DNA of 64,000 nt, taken from the NCBI GenBank assembly GCA_964481145.1, contig CAYZTA010000031.1:1-64000 (forward strand), in the 5' to 3' direction. The translations under genes were made by a program, and so were the position numbers. A model generated the notes under the pieces. It saw nothing but the letters and a program-made list of their open reading frames with translations, was not told the origin of the DNA and made no database searches. The number at the start of each line of letters is the position of its first letter. Within the stretch, counting starts at the first letter, position 1. The DNA comes from Sandaracinus sp964481145 (GTDB taxonomy: Bacteria > Myxococcota_A > Polyangia > Polyangiales > Sandaracinaceae). Shown one piece after another: positions 1 through 9,046 of the stretch.

Positions 1-28
1 ATGCGGGCCCTCGGCGCGCATCCCTATG

Positions 29-47
29 AGGGCTGAGCTTCAGCCCT
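29..47 (-). terminator. Candidate hairpin downstream of the MFS permease gene
   Basis: A perfect 8-bp inverted repeat (AGGGCTGA / TCAGCCCT, 3-nt loop) lies about 54 bp beyond the stop of the minus-strand permease gene. A second GC palindrome (GCGCCTCG / CGAGGCGC, 69-85) sits between the two. Neither is followed by a T-tract, so this is only a possible weak or Rho-assisted transcript end. I see no gene in bases 1-100. Confidence 0.3.
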
Positions 48-100
48 CTGCTTTCCTACCTTCGCCGTGCGCCTCGCCGAGGCGCGCGGCTCATTGCCTT

Positions 101-1327
101 TCATGGGTTCTGTTCGAGTGGGGTTGTGGGGACCCAATGGGCGAGCAGCACGGCTGGAGCCGCCGCGAAGAACGCGACTGTGAAATACGTCTCGTGCGAA
201 ACTGCATCGAACAGATGACCCGAGAACCCTCCTGCGATGGTTCGCGAAACCGCCGCGAGCGCTGTGAAGAACGCATAGTGGGAGGCTGAAAAATCGAGGC
301 GAGATCGGCGCATCAACAACACGGTGAGCGCGGTTGCCGCCAAGTTGCCGGTGAACTGCTCGGTGATGACGAGCAGCGCGATCCCCCAAAAAGGGGGACG
401 CCATATCGCAATCAGCAGATAGAACGGCAGCGCCATCAGGTACGTCAGGGGCACGAGCAGGCGCTCGAGCCCCACCCGGGCAATGAGCGCTCCGCCGAGG
501 ATCGAACCGCCGATCGTCGCAGTGAGACTCATCGCTCGAATTGCAGCGCGGGCCGTGAGATCGATTCCTAAATCGGCAAGCAAGGGCGAAGACATCGCAA
601 ACGTCAACGCGTCTGAGAGGCCGAACGTGACCACGAAGATGAGGACGAGCGCGGCCTTCGGCTGAGTCAAAAAGGTCGCGTATGAGGCCGTGATGCGAGC
701 GAGAAGGGGGTGTTTGTCGGGTCCAACCCTTATAGCTCGATCGGATTCGGGTCGAGGCACCGCCCATGCGTTGAGTGCTCCCGTGACGCTCATGATGATA
801 CCGGCCGCGGTGAGCGCGCTGGGAAAGCCCGCGGTGGCGGCCATCATCACCAAACCCGAACCGCCGACGTACATGGCGACGCGGAACGCTGCGATGCGAG
901 TGCCCGAATAGAGCGCTTGCTCCTGCGTGTCGAGCGAGAGCAGATAAAGCCCGTCGCAAGCGATGTCATGGACGGCATGGATGACGGCGAGCGCGCTGAG
1001 CACGAACCAGAAAGCGGTCGAACGGCTGCCGCTGAGATCTGGCAAAACGAGCGCGCCGACGAGGGCCATCATGAGACCCATCGCGAATTGCGTCACCAAG
1101 AGCCACCGGCGCTTGGTGCCCCAAAGATCGACGAACGGGCTCAAGAGCGGTTTGAGGGTGACCGGGAGGTGGAACCAGGACGTATAACCCACATGGGCCG
1201 CGGGAGCGCCTGCCGCCGTGAGGCACTCCATGATGAGCTGATGGAGAAACGACCACGGCAGCCCCTGTCCGAAATACGCAGTGCTCGTCCATACGAGAGG
1301 CCTCGCGGCTTTGTGCTTTTCATTCAC
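101..1327 (-). CDS. MFS permease, AmpG/PAT-like
   Basis: About 408 residues with roughly twelve hydrophobic segments. It looks like a major facilitator of the AmpG/PAT type, which import muropeptides or acyl compounds across the inner membrane. The first segment carries the AmpG-like YFGQGLPWSF stretch, followed by SWFHLPVTLKPLLSPFVD and the loop LWGTKRRW, which fits the MFS cytoplasmic loop between helices 2 and 3. A mid-protein DIACDGLYL segment is also typical of the family. The chosen start is GTG 1327, just before the first conserved segment. The frame extends upstream to a TTG at 1462, but that would overlap the divergent permease gene. No strong ribosome binding site is visible. The substrate cannot be read from sequence; no beta-lactamase or wall-recycling gene is adjacent. 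Confidence 0.7.
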   Translation of the reverse strand: MNEKHKAARPLVWTSTAYFGQGLPWSFLHQLIMECLTAAGAPAAHVGYTSWFHLPVTLKPLLSPFVDLWGTKRRWLLVTQFAMGLMMALVGALVLPDLSGSRSTAFWFVLSALAVIHAVHDIACDGLYLLSLDTQEQALYSGTRIAAFRVAMYVGGSGLVMMAATAGFPSALTAAGIIMSVTGALNAWAVPRPESDRAIRVGPDKHPLLARITASYATFLTQPKAALVLIFVVTFGLSDALTFAMSSPLLADLGIDLTARAAIRAMSLTATIGGSILGGALIARVGLERLLVPLTYLMALPFYLLIAIWRPPFWGIALLVITEQFTGNLAATALTVLLMRRSRLDFSASHYAFFTALAAVSRTIAGGFSGHLFDAVSHETYFTVAFFAAAPAVLLAHWVPTTPLEQNP

Positions 1328-1358
1328 GGGGTGCGAGCCGCAGGTGTACTCGATACCT

Positions 1359-1408
1359 TTTGTTTTTAGGAAACAAAGCGCGATCCATGGACGTTCGTGA
1401 ACGTTCGT
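1359..1408. promoter_or_regulatory. Operator-like repeats in the divergent MFS / AI-2E intergenic region
   Basis: The 111-bp space between the two divergent permease genes holds an AT-rich inverted repeat, TTTGTTT (1359-1365) and AAACAAA (1371-1377), separated by TTAGG. Next to it is a direct repeat ACGTTCGT (1391-1398 and 1401-1408) with a 10-bp period, so both copies face the same side of the helix; the palindrome GAACGTTC lies within it. Such paired sites suit a regulator of both promoters. No regulator gene is adjacent and no clear -10/-35 pair is visible. Confidence 0.3.
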
Positions 1409-1438
1409 CGTATAGGCTCGAGAGCACGGAATTCGCGG

Positions 1439-2857
1439 ATGGGTGATGCACCGAACACGCAAGGGGGGAGAGTGTCCGGTCCTGGGTCGAACCGGCGAAG
1501 GATCGTCTTTTTTACCATCACAGGCGCGCTTGCATTCGGGATTCTCTGGGTGTTTCGAGCCGTCTTGGCACCGTTCCTCATCGCCCTCGTGGTGGCGTAT
1601 GTCTTCGCCCCGGTGGTCGAACGACTCGAACGGGTGACGCTGTTCGGACGCAAGACCCCGCGCTGGGCTGCAGTCCTCTTCCTCTATACTTCACTGCTCA
1701 GCACCATGGCGGGCGCGATTGCGGTGGGCGCCCCTCTCTTGGGCTCGGAAGTTCAACGGCTTTCACGTGAAATTCCCGTGGCCATCGAGACGGTGAGGAC
1801 TGAGTGGTTGCCCCGCCTCGATGGTGCATTGCGGTCGGCGACCTCGACATGGAACGACGTGGACCCGAGGGCACCGGACGAATCGGTTGCGGAAGCATCG
1901 ATGGAAGGCGCAGGTGTTGGGACTTCGAGCTCGAGCGGCATTCGCGTCGTTCCTCGCGAAGACGGTGGATACGAGATCGTTCTTCCCGAAACAGGGATCG
2001 AGCTGCATCACGATTCGGACGGGCACTACGTCATCGCCCCACGAAGAGAAGCCGAGCAAGCACCGAGGCGAGCCATCTCGGTTCAAATCACCGAAGCGCT
2101 GCGGAGCCAGCTTCGTGACAGCGAGCAAAGCGTCGCATCGGCGCTGCGCACGGCCCAATCGCTCATCGCAGCGGTGGTCGGCGGTGTGTTTCGTTTCTTC
2201 ATCATGCTGATGCTCTCCGCCTATCTGCTCATCAGCGCGGAATCAATCCGTCGGTTTTTCAGGCAGCTCGTTCGTGCGGATCGACGTTCCGCTTTTGATA
2301 CGCTGCTTCGGCGAATTGATCGTGGCCTGTCAGGAGTCGTGCGAGGCCAGCTCCTCATTTGCCTCGTCAACGGGGTGCTTTCGGGGATTGGCTTTTACTT
2401 CGCTGGGCTCGATTATTGGCCAATTCTTACGTTGATCGCGACAGTTCTCTCGATCATCCCCATCTTCGGCGCGATCCTCAGCTCCATCCCCGCCGTGGTC
2501 ATTGGGCTTCAGGATGGCTTCGGGGTCGCGCTCTTCGTGCTCGCTTGGATCATCGGGATTCATCAGGTCGAAGCCAACCTATTGAATCCGAAGATCATGG
2601 GGGATGCCGCCAAGGTGCATCCAGTCCTCGTGGTTTTCGCGTTGCTCGCGGGAGAGCACTTTTTCGGGATCGTGGGCGCGCTCTTGGCGGTGCCGGTCCT
2701 CTCGATCGGTCAGAGCCTCTTCGTTCACTTCCGTGAAGTGGCCTTGGGAGTCCCAGCGAGTGAGAGTTCACCTGGGCTTTCCGCCTCAGCGCCAACGCTT
2801 TCTGCGAGCGATACCGTGGTGGGCTCGATCGAACCGATCCCTCCTGGACACGGTTGA
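1439..2857 (+). CDS. AI-2E family (PerM/YdiK-type) membrane permease
   Basis: About 472 residues. Two N-terminal membrane segments (about residues 20-55 and 65-95) are followed by a long soluble insert (about 95-235), then several membrane segments in the C-terminal half. The hallmark motif of the family, HQVEANLLNPKIMG, is present near residue 385, preceded by the conserved IPIFGAILSSIPAVVIG segment. Family members are exporters or antiporters of varied or unknown substrate, and the AI-2 link holds only for some. The soluble insert is rich in Glu/Asp and in Ser-Ser-Ser-Gly and looks lineage-specific. ATG 1439 is used; GTG 1397 is the alternative but would place the upstream direct repeats inside the gene. 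It ends 1 bp from the convergent PP2C gene. Confidence 0.8.
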   Translation: MGDAPNTQGGRVSGPGSNRRRIVFFTITGALAFGILWVFRAVLAPFLIALVVAYVFAPVVERLERVTLFGRKTPRWAAVLFLYTSLLSTMAGAIAVGAPLLGSEVQRLSREIPVAIETVRTEWLPRLDGALRSATSTWNDVDPRAPDESVAEASMEGAGVGTSSSSGIRVVPREDGGYEIVLPETGIELHHDSDGHYVIAPRREAEQAPRRAISVQITEALRSQLRDSEQSVASALRTAQSLIAAVVGGVFRFFIMLMLSAYLLISAESIRRFFRQLVRADRRSAFDTLLRRIDRGLSGVVRGQLLICLVNGVLSGIGFYFAGLDYWPILTLIATVLSIIPIFGAILSSIPAVVIGLQDGFGVALFVLAWIIGIHQVEANLLNPKIMGDAAKVHPVLVVFALLAGEHFFGIVGALLAVPVLSIGQSLFVHFREVALGVPASESSPGLSASAPTLSASDTVVGSIEPIPPGHG

Positions 2858-2858
2858 T

Positions 2859-3614
2859 TCAGGCGAGTTCGATCACGATGGCCGTGATGTTGTCGCGGCC
2901 ACCTCGCTTATTGGCGAGCTCGATGAAATGCCGCGCGGCGACTCCGGGACCGAGCTCGATGATCGCTGGAATCTCGTGATCTTCGAGGTAACCGTGAAGC
3001 CCATCGGAGCAAATCAAGAACGCGTCGCCAGGCATCGTATCGACCACGTGGGTGTCGACCTGAACGTAGTCTCGGCTCCCCACAGCCCGGGTGATCACGT
3101 TTTTGTGAGGTGAACGTTCGGCTTCGGCCTCAGAAATGATTCCCTGTTTGACCTGCCATGCCACGAGGGTGTGATCTTCGGTCAGCCGGCTCACCTGGCC
3201 CGATCGAATCTGATACACACGGCTGTCACCGACTTGGCCGGTGATTCCAAGATTGTCGATCAGGAGCAACGTGGAGAGTGTGGTGCCCATTCCGCGCTGT
3301 TCGGGTTCGTTCTCGGCGATCGCGAACACCATATAGGTTGCGGCTTGAATCGCGCTCTCGATGACCCTTTGGACGCGGCGCACCGCATCGGGCGTGCGAA
3401 CGCCTTGTTCGAGCGGAGCGATGGCGTCCCTTTGGCGCCGTACCATACCGATGACGGTATCGACCGCTTCGCGACTCGCCACCTCGCCGGCGGCATGGCC
3501 GCCCATGCCATCGGCAACGACGTAAAGCCCGAGCTCATCATCGAAGCCGAACGCATCTTCATTCGAGACGCGCCGTCGACCTACATCTGTGAGGCCGTAA
3601 CTGACCTTGCGCAC
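2859..3614 (-). CDS. PP2C-family serine/threonine protein phosphatase
   Basis: 251 residues, the usual size of a stand-alone bacterial Stp/PrpC phosphatase. The metal-binding motifs are in order: RRVSNEDAFGF (motif 1 Asp), VVADGMGGHAAGE (motif 2), GDSRVYQIRSGQ with LTEDHT (central), FLICSDGLHGYL (late Asp) and GGRDNITAIVIE at the C-terminus. It should remove phosphate from Ser/Thr in the cytosol, reversing Hanks-type kinases. It starts at GTG 3614, with a GAGGG about 10 nt upstream. No kinase partner is adjacent. The gene sits alone between the AI-2E permease (convergent) and serA (divergent). Confidence 0.92.
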   Translation of the reverse strand: MRKVSYGLTDVGRRRVSNEDAFGFDDELGLYVVADGMGGHAAGEVASREAVDTVIGMVRRQRDAIAPLEQGVRTPDAVRRVQRVIESAIQAATYMVFAIAENEPEQRGMGTTLSTLLLIDNLGITGQVGDSRVYQIRSGQVSRLTEDHTLVAWQVKQGIISEAEAERSPHKNVITRAVGSRDYVQVDTHVVDTMPGDAFLICSDGLHGYLEDHEIPAIIELGPGVAARHFIELANKRGGRDNITAIVIELA

Positions 3615-3742
3615 GCTTGAGACCCTCGGCTCAGACTATGAGGAGTCAACGTTTTCGGCAAGAGAGAACCGTGACTTCAGTGTGCGCTCTTGACACGATG
3701 CGTCACGACGCCCAGAGAGCATCTCCGCTGACGAGGTTTGCG

Positions 3743-4963
3743 ATGACCAAAGCAGGACGCATTTTATTGCTCGAAAATATTCATCCCGATGCCAAAGCGA
3801 ACCTCGAAGGCGCTGGTTTCGAGGTGGAGGTTCTCGTTGGGGCGCTTTCGGAAGATGAGCTCTGCGAGCGGATGAAAGGCCTCTTGGCGATCGGAATCCG
3901 CAGCAAAACCCAGATCACGGAGCGGGTGTTGACGAGCGCGGATTCACTCCGCGCGATCGGCGCGTTTTGCATTGGGACCAATCAGATCGCGCTCGATGCT
4001 GCCAATCGTTGCGGCATTCCCGCGTTCAACGCCCCCTTCTCGAACACGCGCAGCGTGGCGGAGATGATGATCTGCGAGATCCTCATGCTGGCGCGTCGAT
4101 TCGGGGATCGAAATCGCGAGATGCACCGTGGGGTGTGGACGAAGTCAGCCGAAGGATCTCGCGAAATTCGCGGAAAAACGTTGGGAATCGTGGGGTATGG
4201 GCATATCGGGCGTCAGGTGGGCGTGCTCGCCGAATCGCTCGGGATGAACGTCATTTTTCACGATGTCGTCGCTCGATTGCCCATGGGCAACAACAAGAGC
4301 GCGGCGACATTGAACGAGCTGTTGGAGCGCTCAGATTTCGTCACATTGCATGTGCCAGAGACCCCTGGAACGCGTGATCTGATCGGGGCGGCCGAGCTTT
4401 CACGGATGAGACGCGGGGCGTACCTCATCAACGCCAGTCGCGGGACGGTCGTCGTGATTCCGGCGTTGGCAGAAGCGCTCCGCACGGGGCATCTCGGAGG
4501 TGCGGCTGTCGACGTTTTCCCGGTCGAGCCTGCTGGGAACGGTTCGAAGTTCGAGAGTGAATTGCAGGGATTGCCGAATGTCGTGCTGACCCCTCACATC
4601 GGCGGCTCGACGGCAGAGGCTCAAGTGGCGATCGGGCACGAAGTCTCCGGTGCGCTCATCAAGTTCTTGCGTTCCGGGACGACGCTGGGCGCCGTGAACT
4701 TTCCTCAGGCGGATTTGGGGCGACGCGAGGGGGTGCATCGATTTACCCATGTGCATCGAAACGTGCCGGGGGTGCTTCGCGATGTGAACCGCATCGTCTC
4801 CGAAGCCGAGGCGAACGTCGTGGGGCAGGTGCTCGCGACCGATGCCCATATTGGCTATTTGGTGATGGATGTCGCTGAAGATCGTCATCGACGGGTCGGT
4901 GAAGAGCTCTATACGCGGATGAATCAACTGCCGACGACCATCGCGACGCGCCTTCTAGGGTAG
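3743..4963 (+). CDS. serA: D-3-phosphoglycerate dehydrogenase with ACT domain
   Basis: 406 residues, matching the roughly 410-residue SerA type rather than the longer two-domain form. It oxidises 3-phosphoglycerate to phosphohydroxypyruvate, the first step of serine synthesis. Visible features are the substrate domain start LLENIHPDAKANLE, the NAD site GYGHIGRQVG, the catalytic Arg in INASRGTVV and the catalytic His in LTPHIGGSTAEAQ. A C-terminal ACT domain begins about residue 335 (VHRNVPGVLRDVNRIVSE), ends in TIATRLLG, and probably gives serine feedback inhibition. The ATG at 3743 is preceded by GAGG; the frame is open upstream to 3617 but that part has no family similarity. A TTGACA lies at 3688-3693 without a convincing -10. 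Confidence 0.95.
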   Translation: MTKAGRILLLENIHPDAKANLEGAGFEVEVLVGALSEDELCERMKGLLAIGIRSKTQITERVLTSADSLRAIGAFCIGTNQIALDAANRCGIPAFNAPFSNTRSVAEMMICEILMLARRFGDRNREMHRGVWTKSAEGSREIRGKTLGIVGYGHIGRQVGVLAESLGMNVIFHDVVARLPMGNNKSAATLNELLERSDFVTLHVPETPGTRDLIGAAELSRMRRGAYLINASRGTVVVIPALAEALRTGHLGGAAVDVFPVEPAGNGSKFESELQGLPNVVLTPHIGGSTAEAQVAIGHEVSGALIKFLRSGTTLGAVNFPQADLGRREGVHRFTHVHRNVPGVLRDVNRIVSEAEANVVGQVLATDAHIGYLVMDVAEDRHRRVGEELYTRMNQLPTTIATRLLG

Positions 4964-5038
4964 GTCGGATTCGACGGCGAACGATTCGATAAAGATCCCT
5001 GCCGGGTGTGCTACATCGGAACGACACGCGGAGGTTCG

Positions 5039-5605
5039 ATGATGCAGAGGGCAGTTCGGCTCATGGGCGTGCTTTTGGGGATCTTGGCCTTGGCCGCATG
5101 TGGTGGCCGCGAAGAAAGAGGCGCTTCGAATGGAGCATCGGATCCCGCTCCGGCCCAGGGCAATGCTCTTGCTGGTGGCGGGAATGGCGATGCTTGTGGG
5201 GATCCCGCGCAAGCACGGGACGTCGCGGAGGATCCCTCTTTCGAGCTTCGTGCAACCGCGGCGGGGCCTTATGCTCCGAGTGAGGAGGGGCGCTTCGAAA
5301 TCGTGCTTACTCCGCGGGGAAATTATCACGTGAACACACAGTATCCGCTGTCGATTCGACTCGATGCACCGGGAGGACTCACGGTGCCTGGCGAGGCGCT
5401 CGAAGTGGGAGATGCTGCGGAGTTTGGCGAGCCCCGAGCTCGATTTCAGGTGCCTTTCACTGCGACGAGCGCGGGACAACACCGCGTGACGGCCCGCGTC
5501 GATTTCGCGGTGTGCACACCCGAAGCGTGCATGCCGGAGTGCCGGACGCTCGCGCTCGTGTTGCCGGTGGAGGCTGCGCCGAGTCCCGAACCCCGGAGCC
5601 TGTGA
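5039..5605 (+). CDS. Lipoprotein with DsbD-N-like domain
   Basis: 188 residues. The signal peptide ends in a clear lipobox (LAAC, about residue 20), so this is probably a membrane-anchored periplasmic lipoprotein. A short Gly/Ala-rich linker leads into a beta-rich domain (about 70-180) that ends in VDFAVCTPEACMPECRTL. The spaced cysteines and the FxVCxxxxC ending resemble the immunoglobulin-like N-terminal domain of thiol:disulfide transporters (DsbD alpha), without the transporter part. GGAGG stands 5-8 nt before the ATG. The stop codon abuts the prkA start with no gap, so the two are probably co-transcribed. Function is unknown; a periplasmic redox or metal role is inference only. Confidence 0.55.
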   Translation: MMQRAVRLMGVLLGILALAACGGREERGASNGASDPAPAQGNALAGGGNGDACGDPAQARDVAEDPSFELRATAAGPYAPSEEGRFEIVLTPRGNYHVNTQYPLSIRLDAPGGLTVPGEALEVGDAAEFGEPRARFQVPFTATSAGQHRVTARVDFAVCTPEACMPECRTLALVLPVEAAPSPEPRSL

Positions 5606-7888
5606 GTGAGGAATACCGAGTTGGCCAACGACAACGAACTTGAGCAGGCGGATGCCAAAGTCTCCGCGGATATGACGCGCATCGCGGACTCGGTTCGTGA
5701 GCGTTACCAGTCGGAACGACGTGTTCTCTCGTTCAGCGAATTCTTGACGCTGTTTGGGCAGAGTCCATGGCGGCACAGCCGCGATGCGGCTCGCTATCTA
5801 CGCGATTGTTTCGATTTTTGGGGCAAGGACACGCGGCAGATGCCGGATGGTCCAGTGACCCGATTTCGGCTTTTCGATCTTCCTTTCTTGCGCGAGGCCG
5901 ATGGTCGTCGTCGTCACGATTACCTCGTGGGCCAGGAGGAAATCCAAGAGGCCGTGTATCGCGTGCTCGGCAACTTCGTGCGCGAAGGGCGCATCAACAA
6001 GCTGATGATGCTCCATGGCCCCAATGGCAGCGCGAAGTCGACGTTCGTGCATTGCATGATGAAAGGGCTCGAAGCGTATTCCGAGACTGAAGACGGGGCG
6101 CTGTATTATTTCTCGTGGATCTTCCCGCGCGGACGCGACGGCCGCACCATCGGGTTCGGCTCGACGGATGATTCGATGCCGAACGGCGATACTTACGCGC
6201 ATCTGCCCGACTCCCAGATCGATCTACGGATGCCGAGCGAGCTTCGCGAAAATCCGCTCATGCTCTTGCCGACCGTGGAGCGACGTCGCCTCGTGCGAGA
6301 GGCTTACGAACGCGCACGCATCGAGGAGGCGCCTCCCGCGTTGGTGCTCGAGGGGCAGCTGGGCGCGAAGAACAAGAAGATCTTCGAGGCGCTGCTCACG
6401 GCTTATCGCGGAGATTTACGACGGGTGTTGGCGCACGTTCGGGTCGAGCGTCTCTATATTTCGGAGCGCTATCGGCAAGGGGCGGTCACGGTCGGCCCGC
6501 AGATGGCGGTGGATGCGCAGGAGCGACAGATCACGATGGATCGCTCGCTCGCGGCGCTGCCTGCTTCGCTCGCGTCGCTGACACTCTTCGAGACGCAGGG
6601 TGAGATCGTCGATGCCAGCAATGGCATCATCGAGTTCAGCGATTTGCTGAAGCGTCCGCTCGATGCATGGCGGTATCTGCTGCTCGCTGTCGAAGAGGGG
6701 GAGATCACGCTCTCGACGAGCGTGCTTCCGCTCAATACGATCTTTGCTGCGACTTCGAACGACATTCATCTGAAAGCGTTTCGCGAACATCACGAGTATC
6801 GTTCGTTCCGGGGTCGTCTCTCCCTCGTGCGGGTCCCGTACTTGCGTGACTACCGGCAAGAGCAGGGCATTTACGATGCGCAGATCGTTCCCCAGGTGCG
6901 CGCGCACGTCGCGCCGCATGCGACCTATGTGGCGGCGCTCTGGGCGGTGCTCACGCGTTTGCGTCGTGCTCAGGTCGAGAGCTACGAGACGAAGAAACTC
7001 GGTCAGCTCGCGGCGTCGCTCTCACCGCTCGAAAAGGCCGAGTACTATTCGGATTTGACGATTCCGAATCGCTTCTCGAACGAGGAGACGCAGCTCTTGC
7101 GTGCCGCCTTTGCTGCGGTGAAACACGAGACGGATATGTGGGCTCTCTACGAAGGTTCGACGGGTGCTTCGCCTCGTGAGATTCGTGTGCTCTTGTTGGA
7201 TGCTGCGCAGGATCCCGAGTTCGCGTGTCTCTCGCCGTTGGCGGTCCTTCGGAAAATCGAAGAGCTCTGTGACGCAGACGATTACGATTTCCTGAAAGAA
7301 ACGCCGGAGTCGGGCTATCACGATCATCGTGGTTTCGTCGATGTGGTGCGCGAGCGTTGGCTCGACCGAGTGGACGATGAGTTTCGACGAAGCACGGGGC
7401 TCGTTCTCGAGACGCAATACATTCAGCTCTTCGATCGCTACGTGACCCATGTTTCGAACTGGATGAAGAAAGAGCGCATCTACAATCCGATGACGGGCAA
7501 ATACGAGGACCCCGACCCGAACCTCATGGAGAGTGTCGAGGCGATGCTCGGTGTCACTCGAAACAACGACACGTTCCGGCGTGATTTGATCAGCAACGTG
7601 GCTGCGCACGCGATCGACAATCCTGAGCAGAAGGTCGATTACCAACGACTTTTCCCGCGATATTTGCAACAAGTGCGCGAAGCCACCTATGGCAAGCGCA
7701 AGAAGCAGCTCGCCGAGATTTCCCGCGATGTGCTTGCGGTGTTGAACGATGACACGCACCCACTGGATGCGGAGCGTCTGTCACGTGCAAAGACGACGAT
7801 TCAAGCGCTCGAGCGTGATTATGGATATGCAGCAGCATCGATTCGCGATGCGATCGGTGAGCTGATGCGGCAAAGGTATATTGCCTAG
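5606..7888 (+). CDS. prkA: PrkA-family serine protein kinase (AAA+ fold)
   Basis: 760 residues, longer than the E. coli homologue YeaG (about 640). The AAA domain has a Walker A-like loop GPNGSAKST at residues 138-146, preceded by GQEEIQEAVYRVLGNFV, which is typical of PrkA. A Walker B / sensor region appears near ANGIIEFSDLLKRPLDAW and NTIFAATSNDIHLKAF. The C-terminal half (about 450-760) corresponds to the PrkA C-terminal domain and contains YIQLFDRYVTHVSNWMKKE. Family members regulate stress, stationary-phase and sporulation programmes in the cytosol, and both kinase and protease activities have been reported. GTG 5606 follows directly on the upstream stop, with GGAG about 9 nt before it. 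The usual partners yeaH and spoVR/ycgB are not in this window. Confidence 0.93.
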   Translation: MRNTELANDNELEQADAKVSADMTRIADSVRERYQSERRVLSFSEFLTLFGQSPWRHSRDAARYLRDCFDFWGKDTRQMPDGPVTRFRLFDLPFLREADGRRRHDYLVGQEEIQEAVYRVLGNFVREGRINKLMMLHGPNGSAKSTFVHCMMKGLEAYSETEDGALYYFSWIFPRGRDGRTIGFGSTDDSMPNGDTYAHLPDSQIDLRMPSELRENPLMLLPTVERRRLVREAYERARIEEAPPALVLEGQLGAKNKKIFEALLTAYRGDLRRVLAHVRVERLYISERYRQGAVTVGPQMAVDAQERQITMDRSLAALPASLASLTLFETQGEIVDASNGIIEFSDLLKRPLDAWRYLLLAVEEGEITLSTSVLPLNTIFAATSNDIHLKAFREHHEYRSFRGRLSLVRVPYLRDYRQEQGIYDAQIVPQVRAHVAPHATYVAALWAVLTRLRRAQVESYETKKLGQLAASLSPLEKAEYYSDLTIPNRFSNEETQLLRAAFAAVKHETDMWALYEGSTGASPREIRVLLLDAAQDPEFACLSPLAVLRKIEELCDADDYDFLKETPESGYHDHRGFVDVVRERWLDRVDDEFRRSTGLVLETQYIQLFDRYVTHVSNWMKKERIYNPMTGKYEDPDPNLMESVEAMLGVTRNNDTFRRDLISNVAAHAIDNPEQKVDYQRLFPRYLQQVREATYGKRKKQLAEISRDVLAVLNDDTHPLDAERLSRAKTTIQALERDYGYAAASIRDAIGELMRQRYIA

Positions 7889-7917
7889 CGCGCGGACCCT
7901 AGACTGCGGAGGGATGC

Positions 7918-8259
7918 ATGGCGGAAGGAACGGGACTCGCGCTTGCACGCATGCGTTACGAACGGGTGCAGCCTTCCGGCAGATTGATCGATGAGGTTTC
8001 GAAGCGCGCGAACCAGCATTGGAACATCATCGATGAGTCCCATGTAACGATCGCGCGCGCCGAGGTCTTCGAAGGCAGTGAGCAATGGGGCGTGCGTCTC
8101 TTCGACCGTGCGCCATCACTCGACGATTCGGACCTCCTTCGTGTGGTCGCACATTTGCTCGTGTGGCACGCGCAGTGCGCGACCGAAACCGTGGACGTCG
8201 TGCTCGGACGAACGCACGAGCATCACACGCTGGTGCGCGTGAGCGGCGATTACGTTTGA
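7918..8259 (+). CDS. Uncharacterised small protein
   Basis: 113 residues, not recognised. It is soluble, with no signal peptide or membrane segment, and has alternating strand/helix character. It ends in a His/Thr-rich part (GRTHEHHTLVRV). ATG 7918 is preceded by GGAGGG at a good distance. It lies 29 bp after prkA and a few bases before the RNase Z-like gene, so it may belong to that transcript. Codon use matches its neighbours, with the usual G/C-rich third positions, which supports real coding. No function is proposed. Confidence 0.6.
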   Translation: MAEGTGLALARMRYERVQPSGRLIDEVSKRANQHWNIIDESHVTIARAEVFEGSEQWGVRLFDRAPSLDDSDLLRVVAHLLVWHAQCATETVDVVLGRTHEHHTLVRVSGDYV

Positions 8260-8274
8260 AGAACAGTGCCCCTG

Positions 8275-9024
8275 ATGCAGCTTGCGATTCTCGGCTCTGG
8301 AACGGCGATCCCTCATCCGCGACGAGGCGCGAGCGGTTATGCACTCATGGCGCCTTCGGGAGAAGTTTTGTTGCTGGAATGCGGGCCGGGATCGACGCGG
8401 CGATGGCCTCGGTTCGGGATCACGTTCGAGCGCGCATGCACGATCGTGACGAGCCATTATCACGTCGATCATTGTGGCGATCTTCCTGCTGTGCTTTTTG
8501 GGCGCAACGTCATCGAGCCTTCACTGAGTAGGCCGCTTACGTTGTTTGGCCCCGTCGGACATCGCGCCCACATCGCTGGCATCGAAGCACTTTATGGACA
8601 AGCGGTAGGAGGCCATCGCGAGATCGTCGAGATGAGAGATCGAGACGTGCATACATGTGGTTCTTTTACGGTCGAAGCCCGCGAAGTGCTGCATGTCGCA
8701 GGGGCTCTCGGGTTTCGAATTCGATGTGGCGAACGGACGCTCGCGTTCAGCGGCGATAGCGGGATTTGTGATGCGCTCGTCGAACTTTGTCGCGGCGTGG
8801 ATCTCGCGCTGCTCGAGTGCAGTTATCCGGCATCGAGGGAAACGTCCAAGCACTTGAATGCGCGGACCGCGGGGGAGGCGGCGGCCAGAGCGGGGCTCGA
8901 GCACGTCGTCCTGACGCATTTTTATCCCGTGTGCGATGGCGTGGATATCGAGGCGGAGGTCCGAGAGGCGGGGTATCGAGGCGAGCTCGTGCTCGCAGAA
9001 GACGACATGCTCATCGACGTGTGA
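8275..9024 (+). CDS. Metallo-beta-lactamase-fold hydrolase, RNase Z-like
   Basis: About 249 residues. The opening LAILGSGTAIPHPRRGASGY matches the RNase Z/arylsulfatase-like branch of the fold. The metal site SHYHVDH is the normal HxHxDH. Later metal and catalytic elements follow: FSGDSG, the LLECSY segment, HLNARTAGE and VVLTHFYPV. These point to a two-zinc hydrolase. tRNA 3' processing is the classical role of the branch, but cyclic nucleotide or other phosphodiester substrates are equally possible. ATG 8275 is chosen because the fold starts right there; GTG 8266 is an in-frame alternative. pdxJ follows 22 bp downstream. Confidence 0.8.
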   Translation: MQLAILGSGTAIPHPRRGASGYALMAPSGEVLLLECGPGSTRRWPRFGITFERACTIVTSHYHVDHCGDLPAVLFGRNVIEPSLSRPLTLFGPVGHRAHIAGIEALYGQAVGGHREIVEMRDRDVHTCGSFTVEAREVLHVAGALGFRIRCGERTLAFSGDSGICDALVELCRGVDLALLECSYPASRETSKHLNARTAGEAAARAGLEHVVLTHFYPVCDGVDIEAEVREAGYRGELVLAEDDMLIDV

Positions 9025-9046
9025 TCGACGTGGTAGGCTGCGCGCG

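Noticed and set aside
24..959. Minus-strand frame overlapping the MFS gene
   Set aside because: It overlaps the permease in another frame and is Arg/Ser/His-rich; the permease frame has clear membrane helices.
3688..3716. TTGACA upstream of serA as a promoter
   Set aside because: The window 17 bp downstream reads CAGAGA, which is not a usable -10, so it was not listed as a promoter.
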